Shown here: positions 12,637 through 24,245 of the stretch, piece by piece | Position numbering within the stretch: position 1 is the first letter of the stretch | Layout: each line of letters starts with the position of its first letter | Source: Beta vulgaris subsp. vulgaris | Lineage: Eukaryota > Streptophyta > Magnoliopsida > Caryophyllales > Amaranthaceae | Direction: 5' to 3' | Assembly (NCBI RefSeq): GCF_026745355.1 | Contig: NC_079207.1 | Span: forward strand, 18,976,920-19,040,919 | DNA length: 64,000 nucleotides | The notes under the pieces: model-generated | Seen by the model: only the letters and a program-made list of their open reading frames with translations | What the model was told of the DNA's origin: nothing | Database searches by the model: none | Position numbers and translations under genes: made by a program

Positions 12637-12641
12637 CTTGA
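12637..12641. repeat. Target-site duplication (right) of the copia element
   Basis: CTTGA, identical to 1576-1580. Confidence 0.9.
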
Positions 12642-12976
12642 TTAAAGGTATAATACTAGTCTGATTAGTGATAAGTCGTTAATAATTGAAGTTTTAGATA
12701 TAAGTTTGATGCCTTGGAAATATTGATAGAACCATATGTAAATACGTACATGCTTAAGATCATAATAAAAAGATGAGTAACTTAGTAAGAATCTATATTT
12801 TTCCGTGACCAAAGAAATGTGTTGTGCAAGGTTTTGAAATCCAATCTGCTGATTAATTGTATTATGAATTATGAGATTTCAAATCTGAATTTAGCACGTA
12901 CTGGACAAATGAATGTATGCACTTTACTTTGTTTTATCAAGTTTCGAGGACGAAACTTTTTCTAAGGGGGTGAGGA
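12642..12976 (+). mobile_element. Gypsy element resumes: pol C-terminal tail and polypurine tract
   Basis: Most of this stretch is unreadable. At 12943-12969, however, the plus strand encodes FEDETFSKG, the typical last residues of plant chromovirus-type gypsy polyproteins. It is followed by a GGGGGTGAGGA purine tract (12966-12976) directly before the LTR start TGTAATATCC. This fixes the plus orientation of the host element. Confidence 0.8.
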
Positions 12977-13258
12977 TGTAATATCCTGAAAATTTAAACT
13001 TGCCTAAATTAATTAATAATAATTAGTGATTAAAAATTTTCCTTTAATTATAAGGTATGACTAAATTTTGTTACTCTATATCCACGTAATGATAATTAAT
13101 TCGTTAAATAAATATATGTTGCAAATAATAACAAGTTATGTTTGATTAAATAATTATATTAGTTAAAGCAAGAAAATAAATAATAAGCAAATTAACCACC
13201 AAAACTTTGCAAGTACTACTAATCCAATGCTGGAACAAATTTGTTAGTATTAGTAATA

Positions 13259-13343
13259 AAAAGGAAAAGAAAAAGAGAAAAGAAAAGAAAAGAAAAAAAG
13301 AAAAGAAAAAGAGAAAAGAAAAGAAAAAAAGAAAAGAAAAAAC
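13259..13343 (+). repeat. GAAAA-type polypurine tract in the LTR
   Basis: About 85 bp composed only of A and G on the plus strand, made of GAAAA/GAAAAA/AGAGAAAA units. It sits in U3, upstream of the TATA box. Confidence 0.85.
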
Positions 13344-13574
13344 GAAATTTAAAATCAGAAATAAAGTACATTCCCATCTCCGTTTTTTTTCCTTCACAAC
13401 CCAACAATGGCATTTCAATTCAACCCATGAATATGTAACTCAAAATGGATTATTATACACAATAAAACTCAACTTCAATTAAAAACCCCAATTCGATCCA
13501 AACCCACCTAAAAATCTAATTTTTCATCAAATCAATACCCACCCAAATTCAGAAAATTCAACCCCCAACAAAGC

Positions 13575-13582
13575 TATAAATA
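13575..13582 (+). promoter_or_regulatory. Probable TATA box of the gypsy LTR promoter
   Basis: TATAAATA, about 600 bp into the LTR and just ahead of the abrupt switch to a GC-rich leader, where a transcription start around 13605 would be expected. Confidence 0.6.
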
Positions 13583-15128
13583 ACCATGATTGCTTCATCA
13601 TTATCACCCATTCACCATCCACAACCTCGCCGGAAAACTACCATATTCGTCGGAAACCACCACAAAAAACACCCCCTTAAGTTCCTCTATTTTCGCTCCA
13701 CACCACCCCCTCTCTCTCCTCTGTTTCGGGTCAGCCAACGCACCACTCTTGCAGCGCCGCTGCACTGCCGCGCCTCCTGTGCGCCACCACCACACCTACC
13801 CTCCGCCGCCTTCTTCCTCCCTCGCTTACCCCCTTCTTTTCTCTCTTTCGCCCCAACTCTCTTCCTCTCGCAATCCTCTTTATGCCTTCTTGTGTGCTGA
13901 CGGTCCTCGTCGAGCACCACCGGACCTCCGCGCCGACGAGCCACATCCAACGCCGCCCTCACTACCCCTCGCGCCTTCCGCCGCTGCTGTTGGAGCTGTA
14001 AGCCGCAGCCAATCTCTCTCCTCCCCTGTTTTCGTGTCTGCTCAATTGAGCAGAGGTATGAATGAACATACCTCACTTTGTTTCCATTTTATGATGTTTT
14101 TTTTTTGTTTAAATAAGTTAACCCCAAACATGGGCCATGTTACTCACCCAAATTGTTGGGCCAAAAATTAGATTTTTGGTTTCAATTAAAACTAATCTAC
14201 AATATTCATCAACCTATTAAGCTTCATGAACTAATTAATTACTGGTACTAATCAAGTAATAAGAACTAAACTAATTTAGATAATTATCACCAATGATTCA
14301 CCTTATTTTTGAAATACGAAAATTTGTTAGACTTACTTAAGTTAGTATATCAAATTATAAATTTACGACAACTATTTATGATAAACGTATAATATTACGA
14401 ATTGACAAGAAAATTTAGCAATAACGTCACTTAGTAATTATCAATTTACTCTGTAATTTGAAAATAATAAATGAATATTAGTAGTTATAATTAGTTGGGC
14501 TACAATAACTTAAATTATTATAAAACTTGTTGAAGCTAATTTACTTATTAAATTGAATAAGGTACTAGTAGTATAAACAAATGATAAGTTAAATTATAAT
14601 TCTATTAATTATAGTAACGTGAGTAAAGTTAATTATAAAAGCTTAAATAATGAATCTTTGTAACGTCACCAACGATACTCCATAATAAAAGTAATACTAA
14701 TAAGTAAAGGTCGATTAGTTGTTAAAAGAAATCGAATATTTATATTTTTGTTGCGTCATTTCATGGTTAGATTAAACGGAAAGGATATTACAGCCTCCCC
14801 CGGCTTTCAAGGTTATTAAGCAGGAATTGAGGTAACATCTATTGCTAACACCCACGATCCCCTTTGAAATGATGTTTATAATTATGTCAAGGATTTACGA
14901 TGTGATTCTCATATGGATTGTGGGATTAAATTGTTTTCGAATGAGTTTTGTAAATGATGATATTATGAGTTATTGATGCTTAAGTATGATTCATGAGAAA
15001 TCTACGACTTATGCCGATGAATGCAAAACAAACGAAACATGATAAATAAAAGTGAAAGAGGTTCTGGCAGTATAATGTTACACTTATCTACTTTATGGTC
15101 GTGCACGTACCTTCGCACCCGCCGTACA

Positions 15129-15275
15129 CCCAAAAAGGGAGTCGGGTTCCTTGAGGGGTACCGAATGCTATTTTGGTGCGAGCGATGTATCCAAAAAGGG
15201 AGCGGGGCTCCTTGAGGATCATCGCATGGTGGTGTATCCAAAAAGGGAGTTGCTCCTTGAAGGTCATCACATGGT
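15129..15275 (+). repeat. Three imperfect direct repeats in the gypsy LTR
   Basis: CCAAAAAGGGAG followed by a short GC-rich linker and TCCTTGA occurs at about 15129, 15190 and 15237. The last two copies are followed by a shared ATC(G/A)CATGGTGG. Spacing is about 45-60 bp. Confidence 0.7.
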
Positions 15276-15765
15276 GGGAGACATCCCACGTGTCTATACT
15301 CGCCACTTACCATGTTAAAAGATGAAAAGATAATAGGAACTTAAGAAGTTTCAAGACGCTATGTAAAATTGTTCACCTTTTGTTATTATTTCATTACTGA
15401 TTTCCAATGTGTTTTACTATATTCTCTTCTCCCTGTTTGCAAATAAAATGAATTGAAATGAATTTACGTTGTTAGGGTAGTATGTTACTGAGCTTCGGCT
15501 TATGATATTTTGTTCTCTGTTTTAGGTATGAGCATAGCCATTAACATCGTTGTTAATAATGAACGTGTTCAAGGGAAAGTGTGCGGTATCTTGTGTTAGA
15601 GAAATTATTATTATTATTTGAGTCGAGTAGTTGTGTGTAATTATCCTAGACTATTTAGGGTTGCATTGTATTAGTGGGCCATATCCCACAGGCTTAAATT
15701 CTATTTCCGCTGCTAAGTATGAGCAATTGTGTTTTATTAAGGTTATGAATTTTCGGGACGTTACA

Positions 15766-16857
15766 TATCACTACTCCAATACTTGGCTCCATTTCGACTA
15801 GATGTCATAGCATTTATTTTACGACAACATTAGTAAACATGGAGTACTATGTTCCTCACTTACATCTACTGCATTGAGAGTGTTTATTTATTAAGGGAAA
15901 AAGTCATTATAAAGTCATGGTGTAAAAGAGCATGAGTATGGTTCTTGTTGAAAGAAAGTAATTTCTATTACCAAAAATAGCATATTAACCTAGCTTAATT
16001 ATGAATATCTTACTCATTAGGTAAGCTCATCACCTTCATGCAGTAGGTATATAGAGTTTACCATTCCTCATTCATCATGGCAACCATCACCCATTTAACA
16101 TGCAAATTAAAGATCATAACATAATGTCTAACTCACTTCATCATTTAACTACGTTTTACAAACATGCATGCAACCACATCCCACTATAATTCAGTTACTT
16201 CAGCTTACATATCACTCATTCATCCACAAGGATCTCATTATTTACTCACACAATTCATAAATAGCATAATTTACAAACGAAAAACCAAAATAGCTTCCAT
16301 AGGATCAAAAGTTCTTATGTACCTTACTTTCTTAGCTTCATTTCCTTAAGTTCCTTCAACAATTATGTCCTTAACTTCCTATCTTGTCCCCTTACAATAT
16401 ATAAACAACCATCATCAATAATAAGAAGTAATTTCCTCAAAACAAAGCTTGATAAACAACCTAAAAATTTGTCCTTTTTTTTTCAACTTACCGTAGTGTA
16501 GCTTTCCTCCTCAAATTCTCCAAGTTTCCCTTCGTTTTTCTCGAAAATCTTGGCCACCCAATATGAACCTACAAGTTTAAAGTATCCTACTTAGTTTCCA
16601 TGCACAAGAAATGAAGTTGAAGCTGAAGAAAAATGGAGATGAGGACCAACAGGTGCTGGTCGCTGGTTCCAGCGTGATTGTGGCGAGAAAGAAGAGAGGT
16701 TTTGGGTGACACATTTTTGTGTGAGTTAGAGTGTGGAATTTGGTGTGGGGTTCCTCCTATAAGTCTACCAGGCTGGAATAATGATAGTTTGGACATATTT
16801 CCCTTGGAATGATTTGGATGACCCCCTCTTCTTGGGTTACTCCCATCAGAATCTCTG
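15766..16857. other. Unassigned AT-rich DNA left of the LINE
   Basis: I see no gene or element boundary. The first five bases after the LTR (TATCA) would be the gypsy target duplication. The region up to the LINE (for example 16480-16850) is continuous with 23204 onwards and was the LINE target. It may be part of another retroelement, but no LTR ends could be fixed. Confidence 0.35.
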
Positions 16858-16875
16858 AGTAACTTGTTCTTATTT
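16858..16875. repeat. LINE target-site duplication, left copy
   Basis: AGTAACTTGTTCTTATTT, repeated at 23186-23203. The exact right edge is blurred by the LINE poly(A), read as T on the plus strand, which starts at 16873. Confidence 0.88.
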
Positions 16876-16909
16876 TTTTTTTTTTTTTTTTTAGCCAAAA
16901 AGAAAGAAA

Positions 16910-19900
16910 CTAGGGAGGAACCCAATTAACAGGCCACCCTAAAGCATCCTTACGGATGATTTTGGAAAAAGCAATATCAGGAGATTCAAACCAATAACAG
17001 AGATTAGTAGTGGAGTGGCCATAATGTGCCATCCAGTCGGCAGCAAAATTAGATTCTCTAAAAACATGCTGAATTTATAATTATCAAATTTTCTCAAATC
17101 TTCCGCTGCATCATTAATGAGAGCATTAATAGACCAGGGAATTTTCCAGATTCTTTTGATAGCTTGAATAACCGAGAGATTATCACCCTCAATTATAATA
17201 TTATTAGCCCCCAGATAGAGAGCTCCCCTTATACCTTCTCTTAGACCCCAGGCCTCGGCAACTAAAATAGAATTATTATCTGCTATGGCGCTAGCACCAC
17301 TAAGCAAAAGATTCCCCACGAATCTCTAATAACAAAGCCATAAGCTGTACTTCCATTCAGTAACTTGGAACCATCAAAATTAAGTTTAACAAAATCAGAG
17401 GAGGGGGGGACCAAATCATATTAGGCCTAGGATTTTTAGCTGCTTTAACAACCTGCTGACTATAATCTAAATTGGAACAATTAAACAAGGAACAATCTAG
17501 ATTATGCATATAAGCTTTAATCATTGCCCCTAGTTTGGCTGGAGAAAAGCTTTCCTGACGAAAAGTGATACTATTTCTAGCATACCAAATGAACCACCAC
17601 ACAATAGCATAGAAATTGAGGTTCTTAAGAGTCAAACAAGACTTAAGATTGCACAAATACTCAATAAAAGAAAGATCACTATTATCAATAGGAAGGGGAG
17701 AAAAAAACCCATTGACATTAACTATTTCTAAAACATCATGTACAAAAGGACAATCAAGAAATAAGTGATGGTCATCTTCTGAGTGGTAGTTACAAAAAAC
17801 ACACTCTAAAGGAAGAAAAATATGACTCATTTCTAACCTCTTTTTAGTAGGGAGACCATTCTGACAAATTTTCCACAGAAAGAATTTAATCTTGGGGGAA
17901 TGGACAAACCCCAAATCCAAGCAAAGCTAACCTGATTGGGCGGATCTAAGCCATACCCTTGAAGCAGAGCAACACCCGACTTAACCGAATATTCTCCATC
18001 TGCAGTAAGGCCCCAAAAAATCCTATCTGCCACTTTATTATAAGGGATAAAGACTTTTAAAATATCTTCCACTACATTAAACGGAACATAGTTTAAGAGA
18101 AGTTCTTTATTCCATTGAGCAGCATCTGTAATGAAAAATAACCATCAAATCCTCTGACCCAATTATAGGGGAGTACTTCTTTATAATAGGGTAATTAAAC
18201 ACCCAATTGTCATTCCAAAAAGAGATAGACTCCCCATTCCCCACCATCCATCTAAGACCTTGCTGAAAAGGCGTACGAAGCGACATTAGTTTACGCCATT
18301 GCCAAGATACATTAGCTTTAGTTTTATAAGTGAATAAGGTGTCTTGTTTTAAGTATTTCTGCTTAACGAGTTTGACCCATAAATTGTTAGGCATCCTAAG
18401 TATTTTCCAAAGAAGTTTAAACTGAAGAGCTAAGTTATTAACTTTAGCTTTTCTCAACCCCAATCCTCCAAATTTTTTTGGTGTACAAATCTTATCCCAA
18501 CCTATCAAGTTAGGAGCTTTAGAGTTCTGATCTTTATTCCAAAGAAAATTCCTATAGTTTTTATCTAAAGAAGAGAGGATAGAAGGAGGGAGAACAAAAC
18601 TTTGCATTTGAAAGCTAGCTTTAGAAGCCAGATTTGACTGGATTAAAATAGCTCTACCTGCTTGAGAAAGAGAATTGGCTCTCCACTTGGTAAGCTGAGA
18701 GGAGACTTTTTCTTGAATAGAACTAAAAGTTGCATTTGAACCTTGCTACTAATGATTGGGCAACCCAAATAGTTACCTAGTGATAGTGAATCATCCATCT
18801 GGAGAATATTCTGAAAAACACTTAATAGTTCTACTGGGGTATTGGTAGTACATTGGAAAGCAGACTTATGAAAATTGACAAGTTGGCCTGACATTGAGCA
18901 GTACTTGTTAAGAATAGATTTTATAGCATGACAACTTTCTACTTTAGCTTTTGCAAAAATCATTGTATCATCCGCAAAAGTTAAAAAAGGAATGTTAATT
19001 CTAGAATGACCAAGAGTGACCCCTATCAAGCGAGAATCTATAGTACTAGCTTGAAACAATTGACGAGCTAAAATTTCTGCACATAGAATAAAAATATACG
19101 GGGAAAGAGGATCTCCTTGACGAATACCTCTAGAGGGAAGAACATATCTCCAGGAATACCATTTACCAGAACGGAAAATGACACAGTTGTAATGCATTGA
19201 TGGAGCCAATTAATCCATTTCTCCAAAAACCCAATTTTTTAAATGTTGCCAAGATAAAGCTCCATTCTAGTCTATCATAAGCTTTTTCCATATCTAATTT
19301 AATAGCTAACCACCCTTCTCTTCCTTTTTTATTCTTAAAAGAATGGAACACTTCATGAGCTAATAAAATATTATCTTGAATTTGTCGTTCAGGGACAAAA
19401 GCTCCTTGTAAAGGATGAATAATCCGACCCAACACGACTTTCAATCTATTAGCCATAATTTTTGAAATAATTTTATAAATAGTTGAGCAAAGACTTATAG
19501 GTCGAAAATGATTTGGGTTAGATGGAGCTTCTATTTTAGGAATAAGAGTTATAAAAGTATGATTAATTTCTTTTAAGATTTTACCTGAGTGAAAAAAAGC
19601 TTTAATAGCCCTATACACTGAGTTTCCCACAAGAGTCCAATACTTTTGATAGAAGAAAGGAGTAAAACCATCTGGACCCGGAGATTTATCCGGTGCTAGA
19701 TCAAATAGAGCAGATTTAACTTCATCTATCGATATATCAGCGCATAGGTCTATGTTATCATTTTCAGAAATTATACATTCTAATAAAGATAGATCGGAGT
19801 TATAATCAAAATAACAATCCATATTCTTAGAAAATCTCTTTTTAAACGCATTAGTAAAACATTCTTCTACTAATTTTGGTTGAGTAACTAAACGGTCTGA

Positions 19901-21059
19901 CGGATCTTTAATGAAGTAATTAAATTACGATTTCGTCTAATCGAGGCACATGCATGATAATACTTTGTGTTTGCATCCCCAAATTTTAAATTATTAGACT
20001 TAGCCTTGATTTTCCAATAGGAGTCTTGAAAATCTAACAATTTTGTTTGCTTAGCTAAAAGCAAGTTTTGTTGTCTAATAAGATGAGGGCAATCATTTTG
20101 TTCAATAAGTTGATTTTGAATTCTACCCAACTTTCCTTCAACACTACTTAGTTGTCTAGATATATTGCCAAATCTGGTAGTGACCCAAGTTTTAGCTTTC
20201 TCCTTTAAAAGTTTGCACTTTTTGTTAAGCAATACATATTCGAACCTTGAAACCTTTGACACCAAGTTTTCTTGATTAAAACATCAAAATCCTTTCGAGT
20301 TGTCCATACTTTATCAAATTTAAAAGGAGGAGCTTTTAGATTACTATGGTTTTGATTTCCAAGGATATAGGACAGTGATCTGAAGAAGAAAAAAGATGAT
20401 GAATAATTTTTGCATTTGGGAAAGCATTTAACCAACTTATACTCGCAACCCCCTTATCTAACCTTTCCAAAATATTATTTGGACCACTTCTTGACTTTCG
20501 CCAAGTATACGGGTTCCCTTCAAAAGGGAGTTCTATGCAGTCGATAGCAGAGTAAAAATAATTCATAATAGCTAATCTGGAAAATCTAAATTCAGCCCCA
20601 CCTAGTTTATCTAAAGAGAACTTAAGCTCATTGAAATCCCCTACTATAATGAAAGGGCTTTCGAGCCTTCTAATAAAGTCAATTAGTTCATCCCAAAATT
20701 CATACTTCAAATTATAATTGGGAGGAGCATAGATGAAAATAGCAATAAAGCTAAAATTAATGGCTAATAGCTCAATTTTACAAGCCCAAAAACGAGAAGA
20801 TTTACTAATGGATGATAAAACAAACGGATTACAATTATCATTCTTCCACATGATCCACATACCCCCTGCAATCCCATTGACGGAAGGAAGTCAAAAGAGT
20901 GAAGCCACAGTACCTAACACATCCCTCAGAAGGAGGAGTTGGCACTTTAGTCTCACATAGCATCATGATTTTAACTTTCTTGGATTTACAAAAAACTTTT
21001 ACTTCTTCCATAGCTAAATGCCTCCTCGAACCTCTTATATTCCAACTACTTATAATCAT
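16910..21059 (-). pseudogene. LINE ORF2: endonuclease, reverse transcriptase, RNase H, frameshifted
   Basis: Start ATG at 21057-21059 (MIISSWNIRGSRRHLAMEEV), stop at 16910-16912 (GWPVNWVPP then stop). The endonuclease/phosphatase fold keeps its catalytic signatures SWNIRG, CETKV, VGDFNEL and SSDHCP (20340-21059). Reverse transcriptase spans about 18640-19820 with SPGPDGFTPFFYQ, LIPKIEAPSNPNHFRPISL, GAFVPERQIQDNILLAHE and the catalytic FADD at 18967-18978. The zf-RVT segment (FFLWKICQNGLPTKKRLE...CVFCNYHSEDDHHLFLDCPF) is around 17640-17920. RNase H (KLNFDGSK, LVAEAWGLREG, EGDNLSV, ADWMAHYG) is at 16940-17400. All catalytic motifs remain, but frame changes and stops near 20850, 20330, 19880, 19190, 18630, 18090, 17900 and 17060 prevent translation as one protein. 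Confidence 0.92.
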
Positions 21060-23185
21060 AAAACATATACTTTTGAAAGGCAAGACTTACCTAAGGCTTG
21101 CCCCTCGACAAACCTCATAACCATTATTTTCTCCGCACAAACACTACATGAGCAAAAATTCAGATTAGCAAGATCTCTGGCATTGAAAACCAATGTCAAT
21201 GCAGTGACCGAAACTGGATGAGCACTATTAGAAAAAAGATTTGATTTTGCTAATTTCATGTACGAGACAACAACTTTAAAGGCCCAAAGATGGAAAGAAA
21301 CCAACTGATTCAATCTCCCATTAGCAATAGAGATTGACATTAAAAAGGAGACTATCTTTGCAAGCATTACTGAAAATTGAAAAATTAGGCCATACGAGAA
21401 GATGCTAAAGACTAAATCAGGCCAACAATTCTTATCAATTAGAATTCTAATCCCCAAATAGGAATGACAGAGCCTAAAATAAAGATTTCGTAAAGCAAAC
21501 TTGCCCAACTTCATAAACATCCCAAAAACTTCTGAGAGAGAGAGCAATAATAATAATTAGACAACTGAAAAACATATAATGCCACTTTAATAACAAGAAG
21601 CACTTGCTCAATGACATTTTTCTTGACAGAGATTTGGCATAAGCAATAACCACAACCTTCTATAATCAAAGGAAAAGAAGAACAATCTTCGCCATCCCAA
21701 TAGCCCAAATAGGTACTACCACCCTTAAAAGAACGAGTTCTGGATAGGAATTGACAAATAAAATTACAACCAATGCTGCACCAACCCTTCAGATTACGGA
21801 TAATCAACATATAGAGAAATTCTATAATAACAACCAATAGGCAAAACAGAGATATGGCCTTGAAATTAACAAACTTACTGAAGATGGAAATCTGCCACAT
21901 AATATTATGAGCCAGCGAGTGATTATCTATATCAAACAAGCTAAGATTAAGTAACCACAGTTCTGTCAGGTTCATAACTAGATGAAAGGTATCCTATATA
22001 TTTTTTTAAACAAACGTAAGTTCGTACACAAGCTTCTAATTTTGAGATATCTGACATTAACAAACATCCTTAAGATCTTAAATGATAGCATTACATATTG
22101 AATGACAAACAATCTATATATATTCATCGAAACATAACTAATAGCTTGCAAAAAACATTGCATTTTTCTTTACTAGCTTTCTGATGAACAAAATAGTCAA
22201 GGCCCTCTTTTGGCACACGATAACAAAACCAATTTTCTCCATTCCAATAGCTTCTAGGGCCTAGAATGGAGTGAAAAAATCCAATCCAATAGCTTCGGTA
22301 GCCTAAATCGGAGTTTTTGAAAATAACAAGTTCTTGCAATGCAGACATAATGAATTTCTGCATATTTTTCCTAACAATTGATAAGTCTTCAACAAGTTTC
22401 TAATATTATTGAATAACATAACTATAGCATCAAACAAATAATAACTTATACTAGAAAGTAATAGGAATAAATAGAGCCATACCATAGAACCTAATTCAAG
22501 CTTCCATTGTAAGATAACAATGAAGACAAGTAACTGCAACTTCCCACTCACTTTGACCCCAAAAAAGGGAAGTTTGGGTGCTGAAAGAACAAGGAAGTCA
22601 CAATACAGTGACTTCCTACTCACCAAAACCCCGAAATCCTTTGAGAAAAAAACACCATCACCCACACGAGCACCATTGACGAGCAGCAACAACAAAGCAG
22701 AAAAGGACCAAAACCAGGCAACCACCGCAGCGAAACCCGAAGCCCTTAAAACCCTAGCTAAGAAACCCACTTTAAACTTGAAGGGAAGAAAAAAGAATTC
22801 TTTAATATCATCAACTACATGAAGCGAAATCTGAACTGAAGAAGGAGATGAATTTATTTGGCGAATTTCAGAGAGAGAACAATTCTTTCTCTTTGAACTC
22901 AAACTTTTCTTTTGAGAGTTGATACCCCCAAATTGAGGAAATCTTCTGGTATAATTTTTGGGAATTGTGGATAAATGGATGCCATTGCATCCTACAAATA
23001 CTAGTATAATGGAGATGATGATGATTAAACTTAGAAAAGAATTCACAAAATGGGTGACTAGGAATTTCTTGAAATCGATTTGGGGAAAATGCAAGGGGCT
23101 AGGTTTTCTATTTTTTCTGGTTTTCAAAGACTTTAGTCTAGAGCCTCTCTCTCTAACTTTCTCTCTCATCTTTTTTGTACTTCTC
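21060..23185 (-). other. 5' leader region of the LINE, no recognisable ORF1
   Basis: This lies between the 5' target duplication and ORF2. The usual plant ORF1 signatures (DUF4283- or RRM-like domain with CCHC knuckle) are not visible. A 309-codon open frame at 22303-23232 starts outside the element and is hydrophobic and low in complexity, so I do not call it a gene. On the minus strand two diverged direct repeats encode (G/S)YW(D/N)GE....(P/K)...EG..Y...Q (about 21640-21715 and 22170-22255), with a third partial copy near 22290. Confidence 0.55.
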
Positions 23186-23203
23186 AGTAACTTGTTCTTA
23201 TTT
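23186..23203. repeat. LINE target-site duplication, right copy
   Basis: AGTAACTTGTTCTTATTT, matching 16858-16875. Confidence 0.88.
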
Positions 23204-23700
23204 ATCTTATCCTTTTCTCTTTTCTTTGGCACATAATTTTGCTTATTTGTTTTACATTATAACCCACCTAACTTGGGTACTTATCTCCCTTTAGTAATAT
23301 AATAATACCTCCCACAAATAGACAAAACTACCTTATTAGAGTGAGGATGTTTGTAACATACTTAGGAAGTTTCTTAACTTAACCCTCCCTTATCATCATT
23401 ACTATTCTCACTACTCTAATCATTATTATATTTGTATTATTATTATTATTATAATCACTGTTATTACTATTATATTTTTTACTAGCTATTACAACAAATT
23501 GCTGTGAAAGCGGATTTCACAAACTTCAAAGTTGCTTATAGAAGTGGACTGCAAAAAAAAAAAAAAAATCTTTCAATCATCTAAATGAAGCTAGATGTGA
23601 TCCATCTCCATTTGGAAAAATAGTTCAAGATATCCTTGTGTATGCTTCTCATTGTTATAATATTTTCTATAATCATGTTAAAAGGCAAGGTAATATAGAG
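23204..23700. other. Unassigned AT-rich DNA right of the LINE
   Basis: Low-complexity ATT-rich stretch (23400-23480) and an A run around 23551-23567 following GGACTGC, which could be the tail of a small retroelement. No head or duplication was found. No gene is seen. Confidence 0.35.
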
Positions 23701-24237
23701 TAGGGCTGGTTAACAGATCAGGTCGGGTTGGGTTCAGGTTCGGGTCAATGCTAAACGGGTTGAAACTCTATCAACCCAAACCTAACCCGATTATTAAACG
23801 GGTCGAAAAGCTCAACACTAACCCGACCTGCTTATTAAATGGGTCACCCACTTAACCCGTTTAACCCATTTAACCAATTTATCTATTATAGTTTTTTTAA
23901 AAAATATTTATAATACTAAGTGTATATGTGTACAAAAGCTATACTTAAAATCAGAATATGATTCAATAAATTATTTATAATAGATCTTTAGTTTTTATGA
24001 AATTTTTGTGAGCAATTTTCCCATTTTAAATATCATTTTCTTATATAAATTTATTAAATGGGTCTTATCAGGTTATTTTCGGGTTCAAAAATTCAACCTT
24101 AACCTAACCCGTTTAAATAAACGGTAAAATCAGGTCGACCTATTTATTTAATTGGGTCAAAATTCTCAACCCAAACCCACTTATTTTAGGTCGGGTTCGT
24201 GTTCGGTAAACGGGTTGGGTCAATTTTCCCCGCCCTA
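23701..24237. mobile_element. hAT-type MITE rich in GGGTCGGGTT motifs
   Basis: 537 bp beginning TAGGGCTGG and ending CCGCCCTA. The outer inverted repeat TAGGGC/GCCCTA is hAT-like. It is flanked by ATATAGAG (23693-23700) and ATATAAAG (24238-24245), a 7/8 match to the 8-bp duplication expected of hAT elements. The interior consists of GGGTT/CGGGTC words on one side and ACCCG/AACCC words on the other, so the element can fold back on itself. It has no coding capacity. Confidence 0.72.
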
Positions 24238-24245
24238 ATATAAAG

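Larger units (their letters stand above)
12977..15765 (+). repeat. Ty3/gypsy 3' LTR, about 2.8 kb
   Basis: It begins TGTAATATCC after the purine tract and ends GGGACGTTACA, giving a short terminal inverted repeat (TGTAA...TTACA). Inside are a nearly pure purine tract of A and G (13259-13343) and a TATA box TATAAATA at 13575-13582. A GC-rich leader-like block follows (13600-14060), and three imperfect copies of an AAAAAGGGAG..CTCCTTGA unit lie between 15129 and 15275. Length and layout fit Tekay/Del-like chromovirus LTRs. The other LTR is outside the window, so age and duplication cannot be judged. Confidence 0.82.
16874..23185 (-). mobile_element. L1-type LINE, about 6.3 kb, bounded by target duplications
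   Basis: The element reads right to left. Its 3' end is a 20-nt A tail (T run 16873-16892 on the plus strand) only 17 bp after the ORF2 stop, typical of plant L1 elements with minimal 3' UTRs. The 15-18 bp duplication at 16858 and 23186 shows that the whole interval inserted as one unit, so it looks full length. ORF2 has endonuclease, reverse transcriptase, zf-RVT and RNase H. The 2.1 kb 5' part has no recognisable ORF1. Confidence 0.9.

Noticed and set aside
13146..13482. Open frames rich in Lys or Phe on both strands
   Set aside because: Produced by the A/G-only tract in the gypsy LTR.
22303..23232. 309-codon minus-strand open frame
   Set aside because: It starts outside the LINE, crosses the target duplication and is a hydrophobic low-complexity translation without domains, so it is more likely chance than a gene.
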